From Arthrobacter sp. E3 (GTDB lineage: Bacteria > Actinomycetota > Actinomycetes > Actinomycetales > Micrococcaceae), in contig NZ_JAFMPX010000005.1 of the NCBI RefSeq assembly GCF_017353415.1, positions 1-64,000 of the forward strand: a stretch of 64,000 bases of DNA. Direction: 5' to 3'. Within the stretch, counting starts at the first letter, position 1. Every line of letters begins with the position of its first letter. The notes under the pieces were generated by a model that saw only the letters and a list, made by a program, of their open reading frames with translations, ran no database searches and was not told where the DNA came from. This document shows positions 54,972 through 64,000 of the stretch, piece after piece. A program made the translations under genes and the position numbers.

Positions 54972-55665
54972 CGACCGGCAGAACCCAGCCCACCACAGCC
55001 ACCCCAAGAAATTTGCAGAAGCTTCACCGCCGGTCATTGAACTAGAGCGTGTCTATTAGGTATCTGTTGGGCTGAAGTAAACGTTGTATAGGGGCATTTC
55101 ATTGCCGAGCCCGCCGGGTTCCGGCGTGGACTATCAGGCCACATTCAGGCAGTTCCAGAGCTAGTTCTCCACCAACGAGGCCCCTCTGGCTCACTTGGCG
55201 AAGGTGCGGTGGCCAGATGGGGTTGTTTGTCCGCAGCGTGAAGGCACGCGGTACTCGTTGTTTTCACTTTGATGAAGGACACCCTATGTTGTACTCACTC
55301 TCGTCCAGCACCCACACATCCCGGCACGGCCAGGCAACCGGCCAGCAAGTCACACGCTCACTGGAGCGGGTCGTTTGCGCGCTGCTGCCGTGTTGGTTGC
55401 AGTCCTTGCTGATCGTTTCGCAGCAGTCCCAAAGCGCCTCCACCGGCCGGAGTCCTTGCACCTATCAGCGGCACTGCACAGCTTCTCCAGAACAGTGCTG
55501 CCGACCACACGCCCAAGTTCGTTGTGACCAAGGGTCAAAAGGGGTAGCCGTCCCGGACCGCGTCGCCGAATCCCCACTGCGGGCAAAACAGTAGTGGCCG
55601 GCTTGGTGTGTGCACCAGGCCAGCCATTACGCGAGGTCATTGTGGCTCCGATCGGTGGATGTTTC
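54972..55665. other. Intergenic stretch with IS remnant and otherwise no recognised gene
   Basis: About 690 bases between a hydrolase and a convergent Ig-repeat gene. 55045-55090 (GAGCGTGTCTATTAGGTATC...) looks like an IS end; 55102-55255 is a transposase remnant, listed separately. The remaining 55256-55665 shows no family. Confidence 0.5.
55102..55255 (+). pseudogene. IS1595-family transposase remnant (N-terminus)
   Basis: Reading from TTG 55102: MPSPPGSGVDYQ..., ATFRQFQS, stop TAG (55162-55164), then FSTNEAPLAHLAKVRWPDG and VVCP. This is the IS1595-type start 'FPQWFSTEEACLAYLxxLRWPxGFVCPKC'. A Trp codon has become TAG, and the zinc-ribbon CPKC reads CPQR, so it is decayed. No catalytic DDE part is recognisable. 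It marks past transposition at this locus. Confidence 0.72.
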
Positions 55666-57348
55666 TTATGGGCGGTTGAGGGTGATGGTGGTGCCGTTGC
55701 TGTCACCGTCAGGGTCGTTGTTGGCTGTCGAGGTGTACGTTGAGGATGCCTTCACGACGTTGGTGACTGTGAACACTGTCTTGGTGGTGGAGCGGTTGAG
55801 GGAGAAGTTCCCCAGCGTGCAGGTACCGTTGGCCGCGGTGGTGCAGGTTAATGTTCCCTTGTGGTGGGTGAATGTTCCACTCACTTTCGCGCCGGTCACG
55901 GGGTTTCCGGATGAATCCATGACTGTGGCAGTCACTTTCGGTTGCCACTTGGTTGCCGATACGGCCGTGGTCGCGTTGGCCAGGTCCCCGATGTGAACGC
56001 TAGCCGGCGTCGGTGTTGGTGTCGGTGTGGGGGTGGGTGTTGTGCTGCCTGGTTTGGTGATCGTGATGGTGGTGCCGTTGCTGTCGCCATCAGGGTCAGT
56101 ATTGGCGCTCGGCGCGTACGCCGAGGCGGACTTGATGACACTGATCATCGTGAACACCGTTGAGGTGCTGGTGGAGCTGAGGGAGAAGTCCCCTATCGTG
56201 CAGGTGCCGTCAGCGCCGGTGGTGCAGACTGAGCCACCGTTCTGGTTGGTGAAGGACCCGTACACGGTTGCTCCTTCGACCGGGACACCGGCTGAATCAA
56301 AGACCGCTGCAGTCACCTTCGGCTGCCACGTGCTCCCTGAGGTGGGGCTGGTGGCATTATCCAGATCACCGATGTGGTAGGTCGGTGTCAATCCAGCGGG
56401 GCGGTGGACGTCGATGTAGATGGCGAGCCCGTCCCACTGCATGCCGTCTTTGATGAGGAAGTTCGCTTGGAAGGAATCGTCCCCCCTGGAATTCGAGTAC
56501 GTGGATTGCGCGCTGACCGTGCAGGTGCCGTCGGCTACTGTGATGCAACTCCGCCCGGGGGCGAAGCCGAAGCTTCCACTGGCGATCGCACCGGCCACGG
56601 GCGCCCCGGCAGCGTCCTTGATCGTGACGATCGCTTGAGCCAGCCACTGTCCGGCGGTGTCGGCGGGGATGCTGGCGTCGCGGACGCTAGCAATGTGGAC
56701 GGCGGGGGCAGGAGGGGGTGAGGGGAAGTCAGCACAAGAACCATTTTGGAAATAGTTCGGTGCGGTCTCGGCCAAATCTGATCCGCTAAGGAGTTGGCCC
56801 GAGCCGGTGGCGTGGAGATTGCCGTTCGCGTCGTGGTAGACCAGCGGGCTGCTGCTGCCGTACCGTGTGCTCAGAGTCCAGTCCGTGCAGAGGAACGCGC
56901 CGCCTTTTGTCATCACCAAGGGCGATGACGTGCGGCTTCCGAACATGGAGGTGATGGTGTCCGGGCTGGAGACGAGTCCGGAGATCCGGTACGAGTGGTA
57001 GGTGCCGTCGGCGGCATGGAATTCCACCCAATCGGCGCCCTTTAGGAAGGTGCCAGACGGTGCCGGGCACCAAGCGTCTGGATAGTTGGTGTAAGCCTGG
57101 CACGTGGAGGTGTAGGTGCCATCACCATAGAGGATGACCTGCCCGGTCCCGCCATGAGAGACGGTCCATTGCCCGTCGATGTTAGTCATCGCCTGTGCCG
57201 GTGGCGGTGCGGCCATCATCGCGAGGGCGAAAGCGAGTGCGGAGGCCAGAGCGAGCAAAACGCCCAGGCGCCTCCAAGGCGCTCGGCGCCGGGAGGCATC
57301 CGGCGGTTCGCCCCGTGTGGGTGTGCTTGCAGCCAAGGAGTTGGACAT
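55666..57348 (-). CDS. Secreted Ig-like repeat protein
   Basis: 560 residues. A long N-terminus ends in a membrane/signal segment (LGVLLALASALAFALAMM, then APPPAQA). A globular N-terminal domain (about 55-220) shows WTVSHGGTGQVILYGDGTY and GADWVEFHAADG. Three Ig-like repeats follow, each starting VHI(G/A)xxxxA and containing C-TT-xADGTCT, paired Cys. The last two repeats are 90 residues with DPDGDSNGTTITI; a TP-repeat linker (TPTPTPTP) separates them. Probably a surface or secreted adhesin-like protein; no anchor motif seen. Role unknown. Confidence 0.75.
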   Translation of the reverse strand: MSNSLAASTPTRGEPPDASRRRAPWRRLGVLLALASALAFALAMMAAPPPAQAMTNIDGQWTVSHGGTGQVILYGDGTYTSTCQAYTNYPDAWCPAPSGTFLKGADWVEFHAADGTYHSYRISGLVSSPDTITSMFGSRTSSPLVMTKGGAFLCTDWTLSTRYGSSSPLVYHDANGNLHATGSGQLLSGSDLAETAPNYFQNGSCADFPSPPPAPAVHIASVRDASIPADTAGQWLAQAIVTIKDAAGAPVAGAIASGSFGFAPGRSCITVADGTCTVSAQSTYSNSRGDDSFQANFLIKDGMQWDGLAIYIDVHRPAGLTPTYHIGDLDNATSPTSGSTWQPKVTAAVFDSAGVPVEGATVYGSFTNQNGGSVCTTGADGTCTIGDFSLSSTSTSTVFTMISVIKSASAYAPSANTDPDGDSNGTTITITKPGSTTPTPTPTPTPTPASVHIGDLANATTAVSATKWQPKVTATVMDSSGNPVTGAKVSGTFTHHKGTLTCTTAANGTCTLGNFSLNRSTTKTVFTVTNVVKASSTYTSTANNDPDGDSNGTTITLNRP

Positions 57349-57480
57349 GATGTTCCCTCCATCAGGTCAGCAGCGGAGACCGACCATGGTGGCGGGACGC
57401 GGCTAACATAAAAAACTGTTGGTTTTAGAATGATCCTCCCAACCGTCGCTGTCAATACTTATTAGTTATAGAATTTGAGC
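57349..57480. promoter_or_regulatory. Divergent promoter region of the Ig-repeat and HTH genes
   Basis: 132 bases, AT-rich. On the minus strand TTGACA (about 57449-57454) lies upstream of a TTCTAAAA-like element, a candidate promoter for the repeat protein. Toward the HTH gene GTTATAGAAT precedes the ATG 57481 closely. The shared region suggests the regulator may control its divergent neighbour. Confidence 0.45.
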
Positions 57481-58113
57481 ATGGCAAACAACGACTCTCC
57501 CTTTGCCCTGGAAGTCCTGTCGCGATTGGGCAGCTTGGATGATCCCGTGCGCCGACGGCCTCATGTGTACGTGCGTGATAGCGACCAGCCGGGGGGGCGT
57601 GACCTGGCCGCTGAGGCGACAGGGATCAGCCGCACCTTGGCTGCGTACCATCTGGATAAGCTGGTTGAGGCCGGACTGTTGCGCGCCAGATACGCCCATC
57701 CTGTTGGACGCAGCGGTCCCGGCGCTGGCCGGCCCGCGAAGTTGTATCGGCTGGTCGAGGAGGATGTGGCCCTCAGCGTTCCGCCGCGTGACTACGAACT
57801 CCTGGCACGTCTTCCTATTTCCTCGTTGGACCGCGACCCCACAGGTGCCGTGCAGCAAGCCGTCAACCAGGCCGCTTACGACGCCGGCCAACAAGCCGGC
57901 GCGGGCCAAAGCAGAACCTTGATTGCTGTCTTGAACAGCAGCGGCTACCAGCCACGGACCACGGACGACGGCTGCATCGAGCTGTGCAACTGTCCCTTCC
58001 ACACCCTCGTCGACGACCACAAAGACGTTGTCTGCGACCCGAACCTGAACCTCATCCAAGGCATGCTCGACGGCGGCAACCAACAGGTCGCCCGCGCTGA
58101 ACTGAAGTTCTAG
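57481..58113 (+). CDS. HTH transcriptional regulator with Cys-rich C-terminus
   Basis: 210 residues. Winged helix N-terminus: LGSLDDPVRRRPHVYV, then EATGISRTLAAYHLDKLVEAGLL (recognition helix ISRTLAAYHLDKL) and GRPAKLYRLV wing. The C-terminus has CIELCNCPFHTLVDDHKDVVC, four Cys and a His, the pattern seen in DeoR/ArsR-like regulators with possible metal or Fe-S sensing (SufR-like spacing not exact). TTG 57475 or ATG 57481 could be the start. It is divergent from the Ig-repeat gene. Confidence 0.72.
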   Translation: MANNDSPFALEVLSRLGSLDDPVRRRPHVYVRDSDQPGGRDLAAEATGISRTLAAYHLDKLVEAGLLRARYAHPVGRSGPGAGRPAKLYRLVEEDVALSVPPRDYELLARLPISSLDRDPTGAVQQAVNQAAYDAGQQAGAGQSRTLIAVLNSSGYQPRTTDDGCIELCNCPFHTLVDDHKDVVCDPNLNLIQGMLDGGNQQVARAELKF

Positions 58114-58645
58114 CCAAACTGCTGCTGCGTCGTCATCCGCAATGCCCAACCGCATTAGACAACCCGCACGACTAGATACCTCCCACAGCGGTGGACCAGC
58201 ATCAAGCCACCACACCCACATTTACGGCTCGTCCCAGTAAAGGAACCAATGTCGAGATTGACTTGGTGCGGAACTTGTTCAGGTTTCTCCGACGCTTCTG
58301 GGTTTCCGGCCTAGTCCGCAACCTCGTCCAACACGGATTGCAGCACGCAACGGTGAAAACCGGGAGCCGCGGCGGCTGCATGCAACATTTCCCCCAACAA
58401 AAGGTGCGCCGCTAAAAGTTGGAAACCATACATCGACCGTCCCCAATCGTCCCGAAGCCATGTACCAGTCCATGGGCCTGCCCAGCAATCGACGTGAAGA
58501 ACATGACGCATGTTCTCAACCATTGCCCAGACTTCCCTGCAGATCCTTTGGAATAAACCCCAGCCAACTCACTGCCGCCTGCCAGTAACCGGAGTAAAAT
58601 TCGGCGTGAGGCGGCGCGCAAACCGCCGGAGGAGATGGATTTCAG
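58114..58645. other. Intergenic region with no recognisable gene
   Basis: About 530 bases between the HTH regulator and the APC permease. Small reading frames on both strands have no family. No hairpin or repeat stands out apart from GGAGGAG before the permease ATG. Confidence 0.4.
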
Positions 58646-60331
58646 ATGAGTGCATCAATCAATGGAAAGCCCGGAGGGTCCGTTCCGAAACAACAAGTAA
58701 AACTAAAGCGACATTTGGGCCCCATCGCCCTTTTGTTCACCGCAATCGGCTCGATCATCGGATCCGGCTGGTTGTTCGGAGCGTACAACGCATCCCAGAT
58801 TGCCGGTCCGGCAGCAATCTTCTCTTGGCTGATCGCAGGAATCATGGTCCTGATGATCGGCCTTTGTTATGCCGAGCTGGGGCCCATGTTCCCGATCTCC
58901 GGCGGCGTCGTCCGCTATCCGCACCTGGTGTGGGGATCATTCGCCAGCTACTCGCTCGGGTTCATCACGTGGGTGAGTTCCGCAGCCGTCCCAGCCATTG
59001 AAGTTGAAGGTGCGCTGACGTACGCCACGAAATTTGCGCCGTTCACCGAGGCGCAACGGGTTTCCGGCATCACCGTCCACACCCTGACACCCTTGGGTTT
59101 GCTGATAGCAGTGGCCCTGATGGCCGTCTTTGTGATCATCAACTACTTTGGCGTGCTCCTGTTCGCCCAGATCAACAACGTCCTGGTGTGGTGGAAGCTG
59201 TTCATCATCCTGTTGGTCATCGCCACTTTCCTAGTGATGGCCTTTGGCACCACCCAAATGGGAAACATGGACAACTTCACCACATTGGGGTTCGCCCCCT
59301 CAGGCGGGTCGGCCATTTTTACCTGCATCGCCACGGCGGGAATCACGTTTTCCTACCTAGGCTTCCGGCAAGGCATTGAATTGGCCGGTGAAACGACCAA
59401 CCCGAAGCGGAACATCCCCTTCGCCATCATTGGGTCACTGACCATCACCGCCATCATCTACGCACTGCTGCAGGTCGCCTTTACGCTGGGCATTCCTGAA
59501 CACGTGCTGCAAAGTTCGGGTGCATGGTCGCACTTGACATTCACCAACGACGCCGGTCCGCTGGCTGCACTGGCAACTCTCGGCGGGCTGACCTGGCTGG
59601 CATACCTGCTCTACGCCGACGCCATCATTTCTCCCACCGACACGGGCCTGATCTACACCACCATTGCCGCCAGGGTTTCTTACGCACAGGGCCGCAACGG
59701 CAATGCCCCCCGCTGGCTGGCAACCACCAACCGCCACGGCGTGCCCCACTGGAGCCTGTTCCTGACGTTCATTGTGGGTTTGATCATGTTCCTTCCGTTC
59801 CCCAGCTGGCAGCAGTTGGTCGGATTCATCACCTCCGCCACTGTCCTGTCCTTCGGTTCAGGTCCGCTGGTGGTGGCTGCGCTGCGCCGCCAGATGGGCG
59901 ACCACGTCCGCCCGTTCAAGCTGCCAGGCGGATACACCATCCCGCTAATCGCCTTCTACTGCGCCAATTTGATCGTGTTCTGGGGCGGTTGGGCCGTGAA
60001 CTTCAAGATCTTCATCACCATCCTGCTGGGCTATATTCTGCTGGTCGTCTTCCAATTCACCGGCGACCGCAGCATCAAGCCAAAGCTGGACTTCAAGGCC
60101 GGTGCCTTGTGGCTCTTCCCCTGGCTGATCCTGGTGGGGCTGCAAAGCTGGCTGATGGATCCAACCAGCCACCCGGACCTGTTCTGGTGGGCATTCATCA
60201 CCAACGCCATCATCGCCGTGGTGATCTTCTTCATCGCATTGCGGGCGCACCTGCCCCTGGCCATGGTGCAGCACTACATCGACGAGGCAGAGGAGGAAGC
60301 CCGGGAGGAGGGCCCGGGCGTGACTGTTTGA
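58646..60331 (+). CDS. APC-family amino acid permease
   Basis: 561 residues, about 12 membrane segments. The N-terminus has GPIALLFTAIGSIIGSGWLF (the APC glycine-rich TM1 unwound segment, IIGSGWL) and later EEAREEG at the C-terminus. FSYLGFRQGIELAGETTNPKRN is the TM6 loop. Transports amino acids with protons or by exchange; substrate unknown. ATG 58646 follows GGAGGAG. It ends the accessory stretch. Confidence 0.9.
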   Translation: MSASINGKPGGSVPKQQVKLKRHLGPIALLFTAIGSIIGSGWLFGAYNASQIAGPAAIFSWLIAGIMVLMIGLCYAELGPMFPISGGVVRYPHLVWGSFASYSLGFITWVSSAAVPAIEVEGALTYATKFAPFTEAQRVSGITVHTLTPLGLLIAVALMAVFVIINYFGVLLFAQINNVLVWWKLFIILLVIATFLVMAFGTTQMGNMDNFTTLGFAPSGGSAIFTCIATAGITFSYLGFRQGIELAGETTNPKRNIPFAIIGSLTITAIIYALLQVAFTLGIPEHVLQSSGAWSHLTFTNDAGPLAALATLGGLTWLAYLLYADAIISPTDTGLIYTTIAARVSYAQGRNGNAPRWLATTNRHGVPHWSLFLTFIVGLIMFLPFPSWQQLVGFITSATVLSFGSGPLVVAALRRQMGDHVRPFKLPGGYTIPLIAFYCANLIVFWGGWAVNFKIFITILLGYILLVVFQFTGDRSIKPKLDFKAGALWLFPWLILVGLQSWLMDPTSHPDLFWWAFITNAIIAVVIFFIALRAHLPLAMVQHYIDEAEEEAREEGPGVTV

Positions 60332-60339
60332 GGGCCGGC

Positions 60340-60945
60340 TTAACGGCTGGTGTCGAGAATCCTGACACGTACGGCACAAAAATCTGCTGCTGCCCGTGTC
60401 AGGACGGCCATGTTGGGATCGGTGATAGCCAGCGGTTCCAGCCGCGGCAGGGACGAGTATTTGCGCAGTCCGGGTGAGCCCAGCGTCTGCTCAACGAGCT
60501 GTTTGTCCCCTCCTGTGGCCAGATACTCAAAGCCATGGCCGGCAAATATTCGCCCGGCTTCGGCGCCAACACGCTCCACGACGGCGGACGCCTGGTTCCC
60601 TCCTCGCGAACGCGCCGAAACACTGCCCACCTTATGGAACAGCAGCGTCCCGGCCGAGGCAACGCCCACCGCATAGCCGCCGCGTCGCACCAGCACAAGG
60701 GCGAACCGGCGTTCCTGGGATGCAAGGGACACCAGGCGCTTCACCAGCCCGGCGCCGCGCCCCGGCCGCCCGTCGTCGGGCCACGGCGGGCTCAGCAAAG
60801 CGGTGGAGCCGTCCTGCATGGCCAGCAGCACGCCGTCGTCGGTGTCCTCGGTGGAGGCCAGGCCGCCATGGGCGGCGGCAAAACGTTCCACCCAGCTGGG
60901 CAGCCGGTCCGGGGTGAGGAAAGTGGTGCGCGTAGTTTGCTTCAC
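60340..60945 (-). CDS. acVLRF1-family peptidyl-tRNA hydrolase-like protein
   Basis: 201 residues of the Vms1-like release-factor-1 (VLRF1) superfamily. The diagnostic loop is SARSRGGNQASAVVERVG, equivalent to the GGSQ loop whose Gln contacts the peptidyl-tRNA CCA end; here the loop reads GGNQ. Actinobacterial members (acVLRF1) are thought to act in ribosome rescue. Its 3' end lies 8 bases from the permease. GTG 60945 starts it, divergent from rarA. Confidence 0.8.
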   Translation of the reverse strand: MKQTTRTTFLTPDRLPSWVERFAAAHGGLASTEDTDDGVLLAMQDGSTALLSPPWPDDGRPGRGAGLVKRLVSLASQERRFALVLVRRGGYAVGVASAGTLLFHKVGSVSARSRGGNQASAVVERVGAEAGRIFAGHGFEYLATGGDKQLVEQTLGSPGLRKYSSLPRLEPLAITDPNMAVLTRAAADFCAVRVRILDTSR

Positions 60946-61017
60946 GCTGCAAGACTAGCCGCCTAAGACAACGGCTCCCGGTGCACCAGTGTCAGTCGGT
61001 GGGGATAGCCTAGAGGG

Positions 61018-62472
61018 GTGAGCGACCTTTTTAGCAGCGTCTTTGACGACGACGACGCGGACGACGGCGGTAGCCTCACCTTTGGTGGCGCACAGGCCGG
61101 GCAGCCCTCACGCCCGCGCAGCCCCCTCGCCGTGCGCATGCGCCCACGAACAGTGGACGAGGTGGTGGGCCAACAGCATTTGCTAGGTGCCGGATCACCC
61201 CTTCAAATGCTGGCAGCCGGTGGCAGCGCCGGGGGAGCAGCCGGCCCAGCTTCCGTGATGCTGTGGGGGCCCCCAGGGACCGGAAAAACCACCCTCGCCC
61301 ATGTGATCGCACGTGGGCCTGGACGGAAGTTCGTGGAGCTCTCCGCCATCACCGCCGGGGTCAAGGACGTGCGCCGGGTCATGGACCAGGCCCTCAGCGA
61401 CAGGGACCTGCACGGCCGGACCACCATTTTGTTCCTGGATGAGATTCACCGCTTCAACAAGGCCCAGCAGGACGCGCTGCTGCCGGGGGTGGAAAACCGT
61501 TGGGTGGTATTGATAGCCGCAACGACGGAGAACCCATCATTTTCCGTGGTGGCGCCGCTGCTGTCCCGCTCGATTCTGCTGACACTGAAACCGCTGACCA
61601 ACCAGGACATCCAGGGGCTGCTGGAGCTCGCCATCACTGACCAGCGCGGCCTTGACGGGCTGGTCACCGTCACCGACGATGCCATGGATCACCTGGTCCG
61701 GCTCGCCGCCGGTGATGCACGCCGCGCGCTGACCACCCTCGAAGCCGCAGCCGGTGTTGCGCTTTCGGAGACCGGACACACGGACGACGCCGGACGCGAA
61801 CCTGCCGTGGTGGACCTCGCCATTGCCGAGCGCGCCATTGACGCTGCCGCGGTGCGTTACGACAAGGCGGGGGACCAGCATTACGACATCATCAGTGCCT
61901 TCATCAAGTCGGTGCGCGGCTCCGACGTCGACGCGGCACTGCACTACCTTGCACGCATGCTCGAGGCGGGGGAGGACCCGCGCTTCATCAGCCGGCGCAT
62001 CATGATTTCCGCCTCCGAGGACGTAGGCATGGCCGATCCGACGGCTTTGCAAACAGCCGTGGCAGCGGCGCAAGCCGTGGCGTTGATCGGTATGCCCGAG
62101 GCCCGGATCATCCTGGCCCAAGCCGTGGTCCACGTGGCCACCGCGCCCAAATCCAACGCCTCCTACAACGGCATCAACGCAGCCGTTGCCGACGTACGGG
62201 CCGGGCTCGGCTCCACTGTCCCACCACCGCTGCGCGATGCCCACTATGCCGGTTCGGCCGGTTTGGGACACGGCAAGGGCTACATCTATTCACATGATTC
62301 ACCGCACTCGATCGCCACCCAGCAGTACCCGCCGGATGACCTGGTGGGCCGCAACTACTACGCCCCCACGGCCAACGGCTTCGAACGCGACCTCGGTGTG
62401 CGTGTGGAAAGGTTGCGGGGGCTTATTCGCGGCACCGGCGACGGGCCTAAGTCCAAGCCCCCGGGGAAATAA
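61018..62472 (+). CDS. rarA: Replication-associated recombination protein A (RarA/MgsA)
   Basis: 484 residues. AAA+ core with Walker [17 protein letters not shown], Walker [18 protein letters not shown], sensor 1 [18 protein letters not shown], and the RarA-specific C-terminal helical/tetramer domain ([50 protein letters not shown]). It acts at stalled forks. GTG 61018. Followed by rpsD as usual in Actinobacteria. Confidence 0.93.
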   Translation: MSDLFSSVFDDDDADDGGSLTFGGAQAGQPSRPRSPLAVRMRPRTVDEVVGQQHLLGAGSPLQMLAAGGSAGGAAGPASVMLWGPPGTGKTTLAHVIARGPGRKFVELSAITAGVKDVRRVMDQALSDRDLHGRTTILFLDEIHRFNKAQQDALLPGVENRWVVLIAATTENPSFSVVAPLLSRSILLTLKPLTNQDIQGLLELAITDQRGLDGLVTVTDDAMDHLVRLAAGDARRALTTLEAAAGVALSETGHTDDAGREPAVVDLAIAERAIDAAAVRYDKAGDQHYDIISAFIKSVRGSDVDAALHYLARMLEAGEDPRFISRRIMISASEDVGMADPTALQTAVAAAQAVALIGMPEARIILAQAVVHVATAPKSNASYNGINAAVADVRAGLGSTVPPPLRDAHYAGSAGLGHGKGYIYSHDSPHSIATQQYPPDDLVGRNYYAPTANGFERDLGVRVERLRGLIRGTGDGPKSKPPGK

Positions 62473-62745
62473 CTCTCCCGGGGCAAAGCGCCGCCGGCGG
62501 CGCCAAACTGCCGTTCTGCACCCTTGGGCCAAATAGTTTCCGGCCGGAATGTGGTGGTAGAGTTGATGCCGCACTGGCAAGCCTTGGCTCCATGCGCAAT
62601 ATAAAGCTCAAACGGCGCGTATTTCCGCGCCTTCTGGCCACCTTTTTGTTCATGCCCAGGTGCTGTAGCGATGGGTGGCAATAGCCCCAACTCTCCACAA
62701 TGGAGGCCAGGACACATACATATTGCACATATTGGAAGGACACAA

Positions 62746-63372
62746 GTGGCTAACAACACACGTGCCCGCCGGCAGGCCCGCCTTTCGCGGTCCCTCGGCA
62801 TTGCTCTGACTCCGAAGGCTGCCAAGTACCTGGAGCGCCGCCCGTACGGCCCCGGTGAGCATGGCCGCGCCCGCAAGAAGCAGGACAGCGACTACGCAGT
62901 ACGCTTGCGCGAAAAGCAGCGTCTGCGCGCCCAGTACGGCATCCGCGAAGCACAGATGACCCGTGCCTTCGAAGAAGCCAAGCACACCAAGGGCATGACC
63001 GGTGAAAACCTGGTTGAGATCCTTGAAACCCGTTTGGACGCCCTTGTTCTGCGTGCAGGCTTTGCCCGCACCACCGCACAGGCACGCCAGCTGGTTGTGC
63101 ACCGCCACATCATGGTCGACGGCGCCCGCGTGGACCGCCCGTCGTTCCGCGTTGCCGAGGGTCAGCTGATCCACGTGCACCCGCGCAGCCAGACCATGGT
63201 TCCGTTGCAGCTTGCTGCGGCCGGCGCCCACCGCGACGTGCTCCCCGCCGTTCCGGCGTACTTGGATGTGAAGCTGGAGAGCCTGCAGGCCCGCCTGGTT
63301 CGCCGCCCCAAGCGCGTTGAGGTTCCCGTAACCTGTGAAGAGCAGCTGGTTGTCGAATTCTACTCACGCTAA
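62746..63372 (+). CDS. rpsD: 30S ribosomal protein S4
   Basis: 208 residues. RRQARLSRSLGIALTPKAAKYL, RRPYGPGEHGRARKKQDSDY and the S4 domain (LETRLDALVLRAGFARTTAQARQLVVHRHI, read in parts) are typical. It is the Zn-free form without the CxxC. GTG 62746 follows GGAAGGA. The 273-base upstream stretch may hold its promoter; no S4 leader structure is recognised. Confidence 0.97.
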   Translation: MANNTRARRQARLSRSLGIALTPKAAKYLERRPYGPGEHGRARKKQDSDYAVRLREKQRLRAQYGIREAQMTRAFEEAKHTKGMTGENLVEILETRLDALVLRAGFARTTAQARQLVVHRHIMVDGARVDRPSFRVAEGQLIHVHPRSQTMVPLQLAAAGAHRDVLPAVPAYLDVKLESLQARLVRRPKRVEVPVTCEEQLVVEFYSR

Positions 63373-63421
63373 AACTCTTTAGCGTGATGTGGGGCTCGAG
63401 TAACTCGCAGCCTGACAACAC

Positions 63422-63455
63422 AAAACAGCCCGTGGCCTCCGCTGCGGGCTGTTTT
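63422..63455 (+). terminator. Terminator after rpsD
   Basis: AAAACAGCCCG pairs exactly with CGGGCTGTTTT (11 bp) around a 12-base loop, so the stem carries its own A and T runs and can act on both strands. Confidence 0.85.
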
Positions 63456-63666
63456 GCCGTTAACGCCAGAGAAATCTGGATAAATCGAGTCAAATCGCGT
63501 CAAATCCGGCCAAAGTCAGCCAATGCCCTCCAAGGCCGCCCAACATCGGCGTTTTTTTGGACTAAGGTATTTTGGGACGTAGTGCGTGGCTGGCAGGACA
63601 CGGCTGAAGAAGCACTGCCAAGAACGTATGACAAGCCAACGAGTAAGGAATAGAGGCGGCACTCAC

Positions 63667-64000
63667 ATGAGCGGTGGCGATATTGCAGGATTGATCGCGG
63701 CAGGAGTCTTTGCCGTCTTAGTGGCCTTGTTGGCCGTGCCCATTTTCAAACTAGGCAAGGTTTTCGATGAAATCCGTGTCACCATCAAGCAGATCGGCGA
63801 CGGCACCACTCCGCTGATCGACGAGGTTACCGCCACGGTGGCCACCACCAATACCCAGCTGGGCAAAGTGGACGGCATCTCCAACAACGTCTCCGATGCA
63901 ACAGCCAACATTTCAGCACTTTCAGCCCTGGTGGCCGCCACCATCGGCTCACCGCTGATCAAGGTTGCAGCGTTTAGCTATGGCGTGCGCCAAGCGGTGG
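63667..64000 (+). CDS. DUF948 domain-containing protein (partial)
   Basis: The 5' end of a gene cut by the window edge; 111 codons visible. MSGGDIAGLIAAGVFAVLVALLAVPIFKLGK is one N-terminal membrane segment (read in parts), followed by FDEIRVTIKQIGDGTTPLIDEV and a heptad-rich region TTNTQLGKVDGISNNVSDATANISALS. This is the DUF948 pattern (YtxG-like), and position after rpsD is usual in Actinobacteria. ATG 63667 has a GAGG upstream. Confidence 0.85.
   Translation, partial: MSGGDIAGLIAAGVFAVLVALLAVPIFKLGKVFDEIRVTIKQIGDGTTPLIDEVTATVATTNTQLGKVDGISNNVSDATANISALSALVAATIGSPLIKVAAFSYGVRQAV

Overview
The window is high-GC actinobacterial chromosome, most like Arthrobacter and relatives (Micrococcaceae). 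The evidence is mycothiol-linked genes (S-(hydroxymethyl)mycothiol dehydrogenase, mycoredoxin), an actinobacterial VLRF1 protein, many GTG starts, and the conserved actinobacterial order thrS-HIT-pgsA, pdxS/pdxT, yebC-ruvC-ruvA-ruvB, yajC-secD-secF-rel, PPIase-hisS-aspS, rarA-rpsD-DUF948. No tRNA, rRNA or CRISPR array was recognised.

Layout. 0-6.4 kb is accessory: the tail of a DUF222/HNH-type protein, a Nudix hydrolase, a frameshifted nuclease-like gene, a complete-looking retron on the minus strand (msr-msd RNA at 2923-3085, reverse transcriptase at 1497-2870), a cytochrome P450 converging on a methyltransferase, and two membrane proteins. 6.4-14.1 kb is general metabolism: thioesterase plus lipoate ligase-like pair, mycothiol-dependent formaldehyde detoxification with mycoredoxin, an SRAP/YedK DNA-damage protein, an LCP cell-wall ligase, a class II amidotransferase and a GNAT. 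14.3-18.1 kb is a LexA-box-led dnaE2 mutagenesis unit. 19.0-23.4 kb is thrS-HIT-pgsA-pdxS. 23.5-28.1 kb is an insert separating pdxS from pdxT: a frameshifted DapA-family gene, a GNAT, and an asparagine synthetase fused to an F420 ligase-like domain. 28.3-44.8 kb is the conserved backbone: pdxT, yebC, ruvCAB, yajC-secD-secF, rel, DUF349, cyclophilin, hisS, aspS. 45.0-58.6 kb is an accessory stretch (ion channel, serine recombinase, a seven-bladed propeller protein, an ArsR/SRPBCC pair, a polysaccharide deacetylase, an alpha/beta hydrolase, an IS1595-type remnant, an Ig-repeat secreted protein and an HTH regulator). From 58.6 kb come an APC permease, acVLRF1, rarA, rpsD and the start of a DUF948 gene.

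The strongest unusual system is the retron: an 18/19-bp a1/a2 inverted repeat brackets two msr-type hairpins and one long msd-type hairpin, just upstream of an RT with retron motifs and a long N-terminal extension. Other highlights are two near-identical LexA-like boxes before dnaE2 and ruvAB, the asparagine synthetase-F420 ligase fusion, and a ruvC whose usual start is missing. At least three genes (nuclease-like, DapA-like, ArsR), and perhaps ruvC, are each broken by one apparent single-base indel, so sequence accuracy should be checked before calling them dead.
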